In this document: positions 1-14,300 of the stretch, piece after piece
Layout of the letters: each line of letters opens with the position of its first letter
Position numbering within the stretch: position 1 is the stretch's first letter
Assembly (NCBI GenBank): GCA_963978905.1
Contig: OZ022261.1
Location: 1,055,992 to 1,119,991 of the forward strand
DNA from: Trichostrongylus colubriformis
Taxonomy: Eukaryota > Nematoda > Chromadorea > Rhabditida > Trichostrongylidae
Direction of reading: 5' to 3'
DNA length: 64,000 bases
The notes under the pieces: model-generated
What the model was told of the DNA's origin: nothing
Seen by the model: the letters and a program-made list of their open reading frames with translations, nothing else
Databases searched by the model: none
Position numbers and translations under genes: made by a program

Positions 1-141
1 AATGGTAGTGATGATTTCTAGAGATCATAACTCAGTAACGAATTAACGAAAATGGACGCACGAGGTACCGTTGGAATGAGTATGAAAAGCTCTTCAAAGT
101 ACCGCAAAATAATCACTCCAAAGTAAATTCATTCCGCCGCA

Positions 142-794
142 ATGCCGCACGATTTCAAGCGGTCCAGAGACCACATCCGCAACGTCATACTATTTATATC
201 GCTATCTGGCCAGGAACCCGCGGATATCGGCAGACGTCTGATAGAAGTTCACAAGGAGCATGCCCCCGGCAGAATTACACTGTAGTTGTAGCATTCGAAG
301 TTTGCATCAGGCGACTATTCCATCGAAGACGAAAACCGCGGTTGGTGGAGCGTACACGGCGTAGAGTACTGGGAGCTGCTCGATGAAGGTACCACAGTAT
401 CCGCCGACGTCTACGTTCGTCAATTACGAGAATTGAAGGCCAATGTCCAAAGTTCGCTACGGCGGCGGTCACATGTCTACTTCCAGCACGACAACGTGTC
501 TACTTCCACAGACCGCACTTCGCAAGATCGACCAAGGCCGAGCTGCTGTCGTACAGTTGGACCGTACTTCTATACCCACCGTATTCCCCAGACCTGGCCC
601 CTTCAGATTTCCACCTTTTCTCCCACAGCCAACGCCACCTGGACGGCCAAGACTTCAAAACTCGCGACGAGGTCAAGGCGGCACTCGGCAACTTCTTCGA
701 GCTCCAGCTTCCGGCCTTCTGGAGCAAGGGCATCCATGATCTGCCTATACCGTGGCAGAAGGTCATCGATAAAGATGGAGTATATTTCAAGTGA
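142..794 (+). pseudogene. mariner transposase relic, internally deleted
   Basis: Relic of a Tc1/mariner-superfamily transposase, which normally cuts and pastes a transposon at TA sites. From the ATG at 142 the N-terminal helix-turn-helix part is readable to about 280. Two stops follow, then a frame with KFASGDYSIEDENRGWW and VEYWELLDEGTTVSADVYV. The part between the DNA-binding and catalytic regions is deleted. After YFQHDN (second catalytic Asp region) the frame shifts. The C-terminus resumes with YPPYSPDLAPSDFHLF (third Asp) and ends at the TGA at 792-794. The first catalytic Asp is missing, so it cannot be active. No terminal inverted repeats were found. Confidence 0.88.
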
Positions 795-1765
795 ATCCCT
801 GTTGTCGTAAAAAAGTTGTACGACAATGATTAAAATTGGTCAATTTGTCCGATTTATTATGAATCAACCTAATACTATAATACATTGAAAAAGTCAGAAG
901 TGGGGATTAATTTGATAACAGTTCTAATCATAGTTGTTAGATCGACCAAAAAGTTAACGTAATGCATAAATCAGATTGAGTACGCGCAATTCTAGTGACC
1001 GCACAGAGAGCACCACATAGTTACACGTTGGTATAGAGGGGAGGGGAACTTCGAACTGTTGCGGTTATATAGTTGCTGCCCATGACGATAATTCTAAGAT
1101 AAGGGAACTAAGACAATGGGGTAGTATCCAGTTGCTAATGGCACTGTGAGTCGTTTGGAATCATATGAAGAAGTATTATTAAGCAGACACGATATCAAGA
1201 CCATACTCTGCACAAGATGGGATCATGAGCAAGTATGTCGAATAACGTCGTACAAGATAACCCTCCATGTTGGTTTAATGGACACCACTCCTCCCTGGTC
1301 AACCCGATCCTAAAACCAGTTGAACCCGGTCAACCCGATTCTAAAACCAGTTGAACCCGGTCAACCCGATCCTAGAACCAGTTGAATCAGCGCAAAATCA
1401 TGAACGTTGAAATAGACGACCACCTCTTTTCAAATGATTTTGGACCATACCCAGTACTAGGTAGCATCGATATGCTGTGACTATAGATTGACAACCCCTC
1501 TCTAAGGGAACATTCGAGTACAAAAACAGGTAGACTAGATCAAAGGGGTCGTACTTCTCAAAGATGTCTTCGACACTTGGCAGACTCTGATTTAGCCTGC
1601 ACCTAAAGACAGGAATTTTCACAGATTCCCCATCATCAGATATGAAAGATGACTAATTCGAATGGGAAAAAATAGTGCAGGCCTCATCGCTCTAGCGTTT
1701 ATGTAGTAGAAAGAGGGCTAAAAACGAGAACGAATGGTTAAACCCTACGATCGCACACATCAAGC
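795..1765. other. no gene seen
   Basis: This stretch lies on the 3' side of the last host exon found and may be intronic. An open frame on the minus strand around 1500-1622 sits behind a good acceptor but matches nothing I recognise. The only structured sequence is the short tandem repeat at 1296-1388. Confidence 0.5.
1296..1388. repeat. 31-bp tandem repeat, 3 copies
   Basis: Three head-to-tail copies of a 31-bp unit containing GGTCAACCCGATCCTAAAAC, with only single-base differences between copies. It is a minisatellite with no coding role seen. Confidence 0.85.
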
Positions 1766-2161
1766 GAAGGAATCGTGCACGGAAGAATTACTTCTTCTGT
1801 TATTACACCCACATATTTACGTTCTATTTGCTTAATAAAGGCAGCATGCAAGGTTACACGCGAAAAGTGATCCGGATTAATACAGCTCTTTAAAGTGGTG
1901 GCCGAGGGGACGGGACCCTAGAGAAATAAACGCCCCGTTGTTCGCAGCGGTCGGAGACGTACGGTGAGAGCAGAACTTCATCTCCGACTGCGGTGGACAA
2001 CGGGGCGCTCATTTCCCCTGAGGCCTCGCTCTGTCGGTCACCACTTTGAGCAGCTGTATCTTAGCCGGATTATAACTTTTTCGCGTGAAACTTTGCATAA
2101 GGTTATTGTTAAGCAAATGTAACACAAATACATGGGTCATTTTTGCGTGCACGATTCCTTC
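1766..2161. mobile_element. foldback/MITE element, family A copy 1
   Basis: Inverted-repeat element. The left end (GAAGGAATCGTGCACG) is matched in reverse complement at 2146-2161. Inner stretches match arm to arm: CTATTTGCTTAATA with TTAAGCAAATG, then GCATGCAA, TTTCACGCG, ATCCGG and ACAGCT blocks. Arms are about 180 bp with a GC-rich centre. Related sequences occur at 3888-4155 and 7567-7650, so this is a dispersed non-autonomous family. No transposase is encoded. Confidence 0.75.
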
Positions 2162-2261
2162 AATCAAAGTTCGCAATAAATTCACAGATTTCAGCAATGT
2201 GCTCAACGCATCCTGTCTTGAGGAACGGACAAGGACATAATCGGAAAGCCGATGTCAATAC

Positions 2262-2332
2262 CTGCGTTCAGAAGGTGTCACATGCCTCTCGAGGGATTTC
2301 GCAATAGCGAGGAACTGCTCCGTGGAAGAGAC
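2262..2332 (-). CDS. rbc-1: rbc-1 exon, last one seen
   Basis: Acceptor TCCAG at 2333, donor GTATT. Encodes STEQFLAIAKSLERHV ending in ERR with two bases left over. It matches the family segment just before the conserved LYFR block. That next exon is not found in 1-2261, so the gene probably continues outside the window. Confidence 0.85.
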
Positions 2333-5300
2333 CTGGACATCGAAACAGGTTTGCCACAAAAACCATCGCATGGGCAACCGTTCAACCTTACCTTTACACC
2401 AGCATCTGCGACACGTTGCCTCACAACGAGCGGGTGTTTTCGAAGAAAAGAGTAGAAATTGAAAATATCAGGAAGAGGTGTTCGTAAACTAGCTCCATCA
2501 CGCTGTGCCTCTTTAACTAGCGTATGAGCCGATCGTGAGTAGTCTTTCAGTAACCAGTATGTCATGGAACGTAAGAAAGGATCCCTGAATAATCAAAATG
2601 GACCACGTTGCGAGGAGAAAAGCTACTGCAAATGTTCACCTGCTCTCTTGTGGCTCGATATAACTGCCTTCGTTGTCTATTACTCCTCGTGACTCTTCAA
2701 ACTCCTCTGGAGTCTGCCCAAGTACTTCGCTAAAAGTGTAAACATGACTGAAAGAATGGAATCAAGATCTAGTAAGATACATACCTGCACAACATTTCCT
2801 TCAGCATAGCCTGCTGCACATCGACATCAGTCTCGTACAGACGTAGGACCACAATGGCCAATTGCAAATCGCGACATTTTCGGAGAATGGTCTCAAAATA
2901 AATGATAGTTATACTGAAAATTTAGCAGTGAGTTAGTCACAAGGTGAGAAGAGTGCTCGCACCTGCACAGCATCCCTGATACTGCCGCTTAGCAGAAAGA
3001 ATGCAGCAGCATGATGGAACCGCTGCTTGCTCATCAGCACAAATGCGTTTTTTGCGGCTACCTACAAGTGGTCAGAATACTCAACTTTTCAAGATAAAGA
3101 AACATAGTCAACTGACTTTTTTCCAGTTTTCTTTGGTGAAATCCTGAGAAAAGAAGTCTGCCATTTTCTGATCCCTCACAGTCTGAAAATGGAAGCCTTT
3201 ATGTCGAAAAAGTCGCAAGTTGCCTAAAAGATTTCCAAAGGGGTCATAAGAGGTATCTGGAACTAGAAAACACTGTCCCCTCGTATCTGCGAGGAAAAGG
3301 GCAAGAAGAAGCTAGAGGTGTCGTTACTGCCAAAGCTCGGTCCAGAACGCATCCCGCCACTAACAGCGCCAATGTGTTTTACCGCTGTATTTCCTAAAGA
3401 ACAGTTCCGTGGACAATGAGAGAATTCCTTCCGTACTCGCCAGAGCTTACACAAACCGAATTCCGTGTTTCCAAACATCTCGACAGCTTCTAACAACTGG
3501 ATATTTGAGAATAACTAATACTTGGAGTCCAGTGCTGACGATTTCGCGCAAACAAATTTTCCAACTTTTCAAAGAGGGGTAATTAGCAAACATGAGTGCC
3601 AGAAGCACGTGCGAATGAAATCCTATTGGAATAAGACCTGCTCCTTGCTCCCGCTCGCCTGGTAGGACAGATTTGCGCTCTCAGGGAGGTGAAAGACGAG
3701 AAGAAATGAAACCTCTAAAGTCAGTTGCCCCAATTGAAAAGTATGAAGTCTTTCTTTATTTTTATACTTGATGCATCGATTTCAAGAGGGACAAATGTGG
3801 TTCTATCGTTATGATCTGACCTCGTTGCAAATAACGAACGATTAATATTGGAAAATAAAAGGGACAGCGTTGCCTAATGTGGCAGCATGCAAAGTTTCAC
3901 GCAAAAAAAAGTGAATCCGACTAAAATACAGCACCATAAAGTCCCGGTCGGGTGGACGGGTCCTCCGATCAAGTGCCCACCCAGTCGACTGCTGCGGTCG
4001 GAGACGCACAGTAGGGACAAAAGTTACGCAAACAGCCCCATTCTCCCTCCCCAACCGCGGCGGACGACGGGACAGGGCTTTTACTCGGAGGCCCCGCCCA
4101 CCCGGCCGAGAATTTGTAGAGCTGCATCTGAGCCGAATGGATGCGTTGCAAATGTCCCGGTGATTAGTGCGGGTTCAGATCACCCAGGAACCTTGCACGC
4201 CACACCTAGGTGGACCAGAGCATTTTCCACGGTTTCGGCTTCCGAGACTCAGTTTCAAATCATAAAACATATTAATTCATGTTTCCTTCGCGGCTCTGTG
4301 AAAACGTGAACATCCGATACGGAAAAAGGAGAACGCATGTTCAGCAGAACACGGAGGCATTATACTGGACAGTGTCGCCATCGCATTTGAAAAATGATCT
4401 TTGCAGCACAAAATCTGTATGAACCTTTGTCACAATTCAATTTAAATTACCTTGAACAGGTGAGTCAGCACATTCCTCTTTCTGAGAGCCATATAGTACA
4501 ACGATGAATCCATTGGGTCCTGGTGTTGTTGAAAAGCAGCCTTCGCTAGCTAAACAAGAGCTTTTACTGGAAGACAGCTGACTAATGGGTTTGAGTAAAG
4601 TGTAGCAATACTTTCTTTGGTAGTGCGAAGTCTCAAGGAGTTCTTCTTTTCACCAGGTAATCGGTTACGGTAGGAACAATTTTGCCGCCTTTTCGTACAC
4701 TTGAGAAGCTCCATACATCAATCCTAAGCAAGTCCACTCCCCCGCAGCTGCTCGTTCCGAACCATAAGCAAATCTGTTGGTAACATTCCAAAGGAGCAAA
4801 AAGACGTCTTACTGCGACCTTCACTGTGATCAGACGACAAGCAACTGGGAGCAGGTGTACGTTCCTGCTGACGAAAACAGGAATCTTGAAGATCCGCCCA
4901 GTTCAAGTACCCAAAAAAAAACCATCCCGAAGGTTGGAAGACTCTCTCCTTCTTCAAACAAGCGTGCAGTGGTAACATCCATCGAATATTGTACTTGTTG
5001 ATCGCCTGGTAAAGTCTACCACTCATTTATCGGTATATAGTGCGCAGAACGATAAATTCGTTTTATCTCAGGCATTCGCAACTATGAAAATGTCCACTGA
5101 ATGCAGCTGGGTCGGAGGCATGACGGGATTTACTTCTCAAGAAGAAAGCTCCATGAAGGGCTGCGTGATCCGATGACCACTGGAGATGTACTCCTGGGTT
5201 TATGGAGCATCGCTAGAAGGATCCCTTATTCACCATTGTTACTTCCGTCTCAAGCACCTCTTCCAAATGCTGACTTAGGCATTTGCTAAAATTCTGTAAT

Positions 5301-8300
5301 GCAAAAATAATAAACCGGTGCTTTATTTTCAAGCTGCATACACACTGCTTCTCCTAGCGTGCGAACTGGTTAAAACAGTTCATTTTCAAGACCTTTCTCA
5401 TGGGTGGAGAGGAAGTGAGTGGAAGAGATCCAACAGCCACTGGTAGGAGCGAGCAGAACAGATTTAACAGTCAGCGGAAGACCGGCTAAACGAAAATCGC
5501 ATGGGAGAAGTGTGACTTTCTAGTGTGCCCATAACACTCCTATGATTATCATCCAGTCCTCACATACTAGTTCTCCATAATACTCGATCAATACTCAGAG
5601 GAACCGCTACGAGACTTCTTCATTCTTCATCACTGTAGCGGATAAATCAACTTCCTGCTTCTATGAGCCCAGGTGATCGAAAAGAAACATACTGTTGCAC
5701 CTTTTCTTGCGAAGAGGTTTTTTTGGCTAGATTTCTTTTGAACATCAACCTTGGAATCATATGTTCGCAAACAGCAAATTCAAATCTACCTTCTCTACAC
5801 AAGTTTTCAAGCTTGCAGTGTTCTTCAGCCACCATGCTATGCCCAGACTTCTTAGCTCCTCCCATGAAGGATTCGATTTTTGCAAACTGGGAATAGCGTT
5901 TAACAATTCAACTTCCGTTTCCGAATGTTGAGCCCATATAATGTCTGACGAAGAAAGTCCATTTATCTGAATACGAAATTACACTACACCGAATGTAGTT
6001 CGTGCTATCAACCACACCTTCAATTCCATTCTCTGTTTAATGGGCAAACATAGAAGTAGATACTCGTACTGCTTCATCGCCATTAGGAACCGCAGACCGC
6101 ATTCGTCCACAGTTTCCACTCCGGAAGCAGTCGTTGCATACTCACCTGCAGAATAATTCCTCAGCAATGAAGTGTATGGTAGCTGTTTATTCGCGAAACA
6201 ATCCACTCTGAGTTAGTCAAATCCACGCAATGATGGAGACCATGAACACAGAAGTTCTTCTTTACATTCTTTATCTCTGTACTGTAATACCACGCCTTCC
6301 CTACAAAGTGACCGAGTCAGAAAGTTGATTTACTGATCATGTATATTGATGTGAGGAATGAGGGCCACGGACTAAGTTCTTCTGTTACCCTTAAATTCAT
6401 GGTACCAGCTGACCTATCGCACAGTACTGCGCGAACCACACGGAACAATTATATGTATAATGTGGAAAAGCCGATTTCGATCAACCGAAAACAAAAAGTC
6501 CATATCGCATAAATCCACTGAGTGAAAAGCGCAGTACCGAGCGCTGGCTTGACTAGTATCTTTGCAAAGAACTATCACTATTCGAGATTTCACGCAGTTA
6601 AGTGGTCGAGATATTCCTACTAATATCGTAGTACGAACCATATTCACTTGATGAGTATTTGGTTTCACTGGTGTTTCATATTTCAGTCGTTTATGTTGCG
6701 TATTACATTTACTCTTCACGGAAGCTGTGCATGGACCACTATGTAGGATTTCAGATAGGCTAGCGATCGATAGGTCTAGCTGCTTCTGGTACCGCATTAG
6801 AAAATTAATCTCTTGCTTCACTATTACAGATCTAGATCGTATCTTGAATGTAAAACGCAGTATCAAAAGACGGATGTCATCATTCGGGAGGTGACTCAGT
6901 TCAGCGGTCGATACATCACACTGATATCAGAATAAAGATGAAATTAGGCGCTCAGTGGTGCGAACATCAGGACTTCAGCTATAGAGGTCGTATTATAGTA
7001 GACAGCGCTGTAGAGGAGCTCCCCATTCACTTGCTAGTTACAGTAGACAGCGCTGTAGAGGAGCTCCCCATTCACTTGGTAGTTACACTTATCAGCCCCT
7101 ATCAATCGTCATAAAATTAAAATCAGTCACCTTTCTAGTCCCTGTACCACACCTATGAGCGTGAAACTTCATTTCAGCTAGAAAAGCAGAACGGATTAGG
7201 TGACACCTTCTGATGCGTCCTATCAAACATTATCAATTCGGATCATCCAACATTAATGTCCATGTCCCACGCTAAACACCTATGAATGTCAGCGTTCTAG
7301 GGTCAACGCGAAAGGCGAAACAACTTCACATTCATCAATCACGACTCCTTATCAGCCCTCTTCAGCTGCTATCACTTTCAATACCCCACCGCAAGTGTCC
7401 CCGTCCTCTCCCCTATATGATATCTGAAATTCAAAATCCCCCTTTGCTGCGACCCGAGATATGAATTTCCAGTCAGACACACAAAAAACACACACCCATA
7501 AACACACAAATATCGACACATTTAGCCGATCATAATAGTAGGATATTTGTTTCCTAAGGGCCATTTCCAAAGTTTCACGCGAAAAAACAAGACCTGGCTG
7601 AGATAGAGCTTCTCAGAGTGACGGCCGACGGGGTGAGGCGTCCATTGGATGTGAGGGCTAGATGAGCGATGTAAGCTGAGAATTTCGGGCAAAGACACGA
7701 AAGTTCCGTGGTCAGGAACGCGAGCGAGAAATAAATCAACATCGGGCAAAAAATATGAACTGCGTTCTTCTGCCGACGACTGTCCGAGAACTGCACAGTG
7801 GGCATTCGAACGAGTTGCTCTTCTTCTTTCAGTTTTTCGATTTTGGATAACAGGAAATCTCTCGGTTCTTTAAACGTTCTTGCTCATGTACTGTACCTAG
7901 GAGAAAATTTTCGGGATAATTCGAATCATGGACTCTCCGAACGAAATTCCTTTAGACAGCGGTCTAATATGATTCCCACAGCTGTGCCACTCGAATGTGT
8001 AACCTTTCATGACATACCACCGTATTCAACCAATTACCTCATCGTATTTGACCTATTACCTATCTGTTTCCTCGAGAAAAGCATGGTTCGAATGAAGTCA
8101 GCAACAGCATATGTAGGTGAATCGATGACTCTTCAAAAGGGATTGGATGGGTAGTTCAAAGGCACCGTCAGGGGTAGGCAGGAGATGCGAACTAGATAAG
8201 AATGTTCTCTGGGAACGATTATTTCAGTCCAGAAAAGATTATATGTGGCGAAACTTCCATTAAAAAAGTTCGCCTTGGAGTTTCTGTCGCAATCCCGCAA

Positions 8301-11300
8301 CGCCATTTCTAACTGTTGGGCGAGTTGCTGGGAGGACGGGATAACGTTCGCAGCAGGCTGACCTAGCCCCTTGCCCGTTCGTATCCACCCTTATTGGTTA
8401 ATGATGCAAAGGGGACGAAACAAAGGAGTGAGAAGGAGTGTTTTGGAGTTTCTAGTTCTCGAGTTTTTTTTACCGTTTTATTCTGTTCTCTCTGTGTTAT
8501 TACACTACTAATCACCTCGACTTCCACATTCAAAGCTTAGTCAAGTTTAGACCGCAATCTGTGAAAATTAGTAACTCCCTCCAGGCAGTCATCAGACGCT
8601 TCCAGTTTTTTGAGAGCATTATTTATAAGAGCATTTCACCTGCATTTGAAAGATTGTGTTTGTCTGCAGCATCAGCAGAAAAGTGGCTAAGCGTGTCAGC
8701 GATAGCCAGCAGATGCATCTGGTCCACGCTTGATAAACCAGGAAGATGTATATGAGTGAGCAACTCGGTCAGCAGTCTGGAAAGTTGTAAAATGGTAATT
8801 AGTTATAATTAATGTTTAGATTCTGCGCTACGACAATTTTTCACACACCAGGGCGATCGACTTTGTAAGGGAAAGTCAGTTACAAAGCCTGCCTTCCCCA
8901 CTAATCATCACGGCCCTGACCAAAGCCCTCCGGGCAGTTCAGAAGTCGGTGGAAAAGTTGTTGGTACAAATTAGGTGCGAATAGCGACAACGCCAAAATT
9001 GTATGTCTTATTAATGATCTAGGCAGACTGGCGAAATGCGGCGCCGGCGGCCACTGCACACCGCGTACGTCACTGCGGCTTCATCATGCACCCAGCAGTA
9101 GTACACTGCTGGCGTATCTCTCCCCCACCAGTATTTCAATGTCGGCTTCCTTTCTAATATTAATGCGAGCTGGTGAGGGAGAAAGAAGTACCTGAGTACC
9201 TGAGCGGATACCTAGCATACAATATTACTGTATTATAAAAGCAATATACCTATTATGCTGGACAGAGAAAACACTAGGAACAGAAGCACACTGCTTGCGC
9301 TCGGCGGCCGTAGGATTTGGAAGAGAGCATTCAACTGATTCGCCCTCTTGAAGTAGTTCACTGAGATCATTATCCTCCAAATTGTTCGACGAAAAAAGAT
9401 AGTCGTAAGCAGAACTGTCGGACTGAAAGACCAGATTTTCTTTTGTTTTCATCGTGTGAGTTCTAACAACTGGAAAACGAAAAAGGTGCAATCGATCAAG
9501 TGAACACACCTTTCCAGCAGATCTCATTTTTTCACGGAATTCCAAATTATCCTCCATATCAGCGGCTATCAGTGAGTGCAGTTGGAGTGGTGCAATATCA
9601 TCAATTTCATAATAGTCGGGGCAATCTTCATCAAAATTTATCGGGCGTCTCTGAAACAGAAATTGCCCGAGCACTTCATATCAGAAAACTCGAAAAATAC
9701 AAATTACAGATGAACTTTGGCCCAGTTCACTAGATCTCACCTCAACAGCGTCCACTGTTGACATTCGTCTTATGGATGCGGCACGAGAAAGCGGGTTTTG
9801 CGTGAATACCAAGCGCTCCTAGAAACTAATAGATAATGTTATCTGCCACTGTAATAAACCACAACACAAAATGAAACCTTCAATGCTATGAGGACATGGA
9901 GAAGAATGGCCTTGACACGCTTAGTTCTGCCAGCATTGAGAAGTACAGTGAGTTGCTTAGGATGATACTGCGGTAGAATAGGCGACGCTAGTCGAGCAGC
10001 TTCGAATAGACCTTCTGCCGAAATCAAGTCCAAAACAGCAGATGAGCCTCCGTCCTTGTTTGAGAACGTCCTTAAAATCGTTGTAAATTAAAAATGAGAG
10101 AGTGGGTATGTTCGCCGACCACATCGAGTGGATATCTTGCCTGATGTCAGGCTGATTCCGTACTGTAGATCAATGTGCCAGGTCTGTGACACATTGGAGG
10201 TTATCTCCACAAAAATACAGAATGCCTCATTCAGTCTGTACCCTTTGCAATCACGGCGTCGACAATCGACACAGCCAAAGGTGTCTAACATCTCGTGTGG
10301 AAAAAGGAAGAATGGACGACTCCATAAAAAAATGCATATGCATGCGTATGTAATAATGTCGTCAGCCCTTGTGAATGACGCTAATGCCGCACCAAAAACT
10401 CCTGCCAGACGAATTCACCATGATGCGTACGTTAAATGTTCTACTGATTATGTCACCGTTCCCATAAAAAGTCGCTGGCGAAGAAATTCAGCAACCATGT
10501 AGTCGCCACGGGGTTCACTCTAGCAACTTTGTGAATTTGGGACGAGTTGGACCTCGACTGGCCGAGTTAGGTCGAAAATGGAAGGTACCGGACTTTATAT
10601 CGCTGATGAGAATATACTTGAAACTAACTTATTTTTCAGATCCATGAGGAATCGGCTTTTGCTGGTGGGAAGCTCTTTTTTCCCATGCAGCTGATCAAGC
10701 ATCACATGCGACTGCGAAACGACAAGGTTGACGAACTGCACATTTTTTTCATGCCTGCAAAGTAAGGTATCCTGAACCAGTAACCTGTAGTTTAATAATA
10801 ATCTGCCTTCAAAAAATAAGGGTTACGACTTTCTGATCGAGAAGGTCGCAGTATGCGTGGTACAGAGAAAACTAATGTATGGGCAGACCTATTCGCTTTA
10901 ACTTGCTCGAGAGACATCTCAACGAGGTCATGCGTACCATGCATCTAGCGAGTGATGATTCCGGTGGAATTAACGTGCGAGTAATAGGAACAACAGAGCA
11001 AATAACATGTATCATCATCAACAAACAGAGCAATCGACATGATATGTGAGTATCGATCGGAACACGATACTGCCATGCAATCCGCGGTCAGGTCGTTGAC
11101 GACTTGCTACTAAAGCTCATTCACCGCCAAAATTAACGGGTAGGTGAGGGAACCCACTTCCCGAGACACTCGTCATCCTTTGTTGGGTGCCCACGCATAT
11201 GAGGTCGGGAAGGGCCATAGTCGACTTTCCTCCGCGAGGAGAGGCTCAAAGCATTTGTCGCCTGGCATTAAAACCTTTGACAATGCCATATCTCGGTGTG

Positions 11301-14300
11301 TTTTGTCATTAACCATTACACACCTGACAATAGAAGCCAAAAAATTCGTCGTCATAGCAGAAATTCTTACTCAAACGCAACGGCTTTTCGAAAGAACTGC
11401 TGTATGTGGATTTTTCAAAATTAGGTTCACAAGTCACAGAGTCATCAGATGCAGATCTTTGGCTTTTGTGCGCCCTTCTGTGATGAAAAACCCTTAAATA
11501 ACCGTACAGCATTCTCAATGCGGTGCACCTGCAACGTTCCCAGCATCTTCTTGTAGCTGGCTTCCCCTCAGTATGCCACGAGAATATACCATAACAATCA
11601 CAACAAAGATATACGAAGTAACGAAACTGTAATAGTTGAGCCGATCTATTGAAAAATCAACGCCAAACAATGCCCCTATACGTTCCAGCCACCCTGTGTT
11701 GATACAGGGTTCTCACACTCTTCCAAGTATAATGGTGCGAAGCGTATACAAAAAGAAGTAGTATGAAAGGAAATGATGATAGTAAATCACAAACATCACA
11801 TTCTCATCGTCGCTCTTTCGCTGCATATTCCACTGGTTGTAAACGCGCATTTCGCTCGGCATCCCTATAATGAGTAGACCATCGCGAGCCCAATTGAGTG
11901 TCGTGGGCAAGGGAGGCAGGCCATCGGCAGAATGCAGTTCCAGAACTCGTGTACACTCCCATCGAGCCTTTAAATTCAGTGGATTACTAGACTATTTTGG
12001 CTTGAAATTTCAAAGAGTATCGCTCTCATTAATGACAATGAAGCGCCCCCTTAACATGCGAACGATAGTCTATCAACCTACAGGACTATGCGAGTGTGAG
12101 TAAGCAACAAATGATGAAGCCTTTTGCAATGATGGTCGCCTCAGTGTAGTCTCGCTCTCTTTCATTAACGTCACATTTTGCTGAGCAGGATCGAGTGAAA
12201 TCTGAAATTATACTTGGTATACAAAGGATCGTTAAGCTCAATTCAAAAGTTACCTGAGTGTACATATAGATTTTGAATCCTATGCCAGCAGTGAGAATGT
12301 GGAAACCGTCTTCGGTAGAAACCCAATCAAGTCGGATAGCATCTTGGGAAGTCTCTGAAGACAAGGGTAATACTGATCAATTACTACAACAGGTTCGCTT
12401 CAGAGTCGTAATTATTTCACGTCTCCATACTCAAATCCGTTTGCTGCTCACAATATAGAGATATCATAGTCATGTTCCTACCAAATGATATAGCTACTTG
12501 ATGACGCAATTCTAATAGTTATGGTAAGAGTGAATAATTGATTCACGTCTGACAGCAAGAGAAAACTCGGCCGCAAATTTGGTCAACATATGAAATGTGC
12601 AAATGTTGACGTCTATGCAGTGAAGTAAATGAGAATGGCACAGTAAGACATGGCCACACGTACCTACAAAGCCTGAAGGGGAAGTCGAGGGGAGTAATTC
12701 TGGCTGCGAATTCGCTGATCCCTGTGACCTGGAAAGGAGAAGTTGGCACAGCTCCAATCCAACGTTTGATACCATCTATTTCATCCAAAAAGACGCGATT
12801 TGAAGCTAGAAAGATGAAAACGTCTGCCCAATTATCGACTTACAAAAAATTGTTTGACGAGCTGACAGCAAACGTATCTTCACGCAACCACTCTACGCCG
12901 CCGGTGGACTCGCATTCAAAAATTCCTATTTTCACCTGAACAACTGCATCAATCACTTATCAACAATGCGTATGGAACCGCATCTTTCATACGTGACGAT
13001 AGTCTCAACACTGCTGCGACAAGACGCAGGATGGGGTCGATTGGTCAAGTTTTCGCTTCGGGCGTCGCACTGGCGGTGCCGTCAGTACGAGTCGTTTGGA
13101 ATCCCGCTCAAGACGCACTGAGCTGGTACCGTAAAGGACCTTTGAAGATTGCCGGTTGAAAGCCTCGGGAGCTCGCCTATCTCTAAAGGTCCCCTACGGT
13201 ACCAGCCCATTGCGTCTTAAGCAGAATTCCGAACGACTCGAACTGACGGCGCCGCCAGTGCGACGCCGCGGAGCGAAAATTCGACCAATCGACCAAGACG
13301 CAGACATGTGTAACATGCTTTGTCTCGTGTGCCGTGGCGCGACAAGCTGAGGATCCGAAAAAGTCACCTCATAGACTTTCTGGGCTTGAAGGCACTCTCG
13401 TTTGAGATCATATGCACAAGCAATCCGACAGCTGTGTGCTGCGGAAACAGAAAGTATGGATCCTGTAAAGTTCGATTAGATGATGCTATTTTTCCCTTCT
13501 CGCGAAAAGTACCTTCTAATTCTAAATCACTTGAACGGTCATCACTGATCATATTCCATTCCTCCCATTTGTATTCGTTTCCAGACCCCTGTTCAGATTC
13601 AACGCATCGCCAAAAGCGTACTTTGTCATCTAAAAAGGATGTGGACGAAACTCCTATTGTTTGTAGGCAAGAAATTCACAGAAATATGAAACAAGTTTTC
13701 ATTGAATTTCAGCAATTAGCAATAATCCCTACTACACTTCGGTGCATGATGATACAGCCACCTGCACTAAATTGCCCAATAACACTCATAGCAAGATGTT
13801 TCTTACAACTTTACAAGATGCGGGTCCACAAAACAAATTCATCCCTATTTTTCGTTGCAACGGTGCAAAATGACCCAGCCACCTCATGTTTCCCTTTTTC
13901 TTTTCATTTAAACTCAATAAAATTGTTTTGCTGTTGTAATGTATACTTTCTAAGGTAATGAGAAAAGGGATATTGCTGCATGACTTCGAAAGAGGTTAAA
14001 GACATCGAAAAGAGTAATTCGCCAGACTGTGAATTACGAAAGTAGCTGGACTCAGCGGTGTAACAGTAGAGAAAGAACGAGACAAAACGGCGAAAACCCG
14101 AGAAATAGGGGCCCAAAAACCCCCTCTAGCCGGTGTAGACTGCAGACGGGCGGGGGGCTAAATCAGCCGGCAGGAGGGACTAAATCAGCTGGCCGCGAAC
14201 GTTGTCCCGACTTCGCCGGCAACTCGTCTGGAGGCAGGACTGCAGGACTACACGCCGTGCTACGGGATCGTTAAGACCCAAGCCTCGCTTTCTCAATACA

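Larger units (their letters stand above)
6146..8639. other. 2.5-kb intron with repeat fragments
   Basis: No gene found. It holds the 45-bp duplication at 6997-7086 and one arm of the family A foldback at 7567-7650. Open frames such as 6414-6866 on the minus strand show no motif. Confidence 0.6.

Noticed and set aside
433..826. Overlapping plus and minus open frames at the left end
   Set aside because: They are off-frame readings of the mariner relic; only the frame with YSPDLAPSDFHLF is meaningful.
2009..2206. Possible next rbc-1 exon left of 2262
   Set aside because: It lies in the foldback arm, its reading in the required phase stops at once, and the expected LYFR motif is absent.
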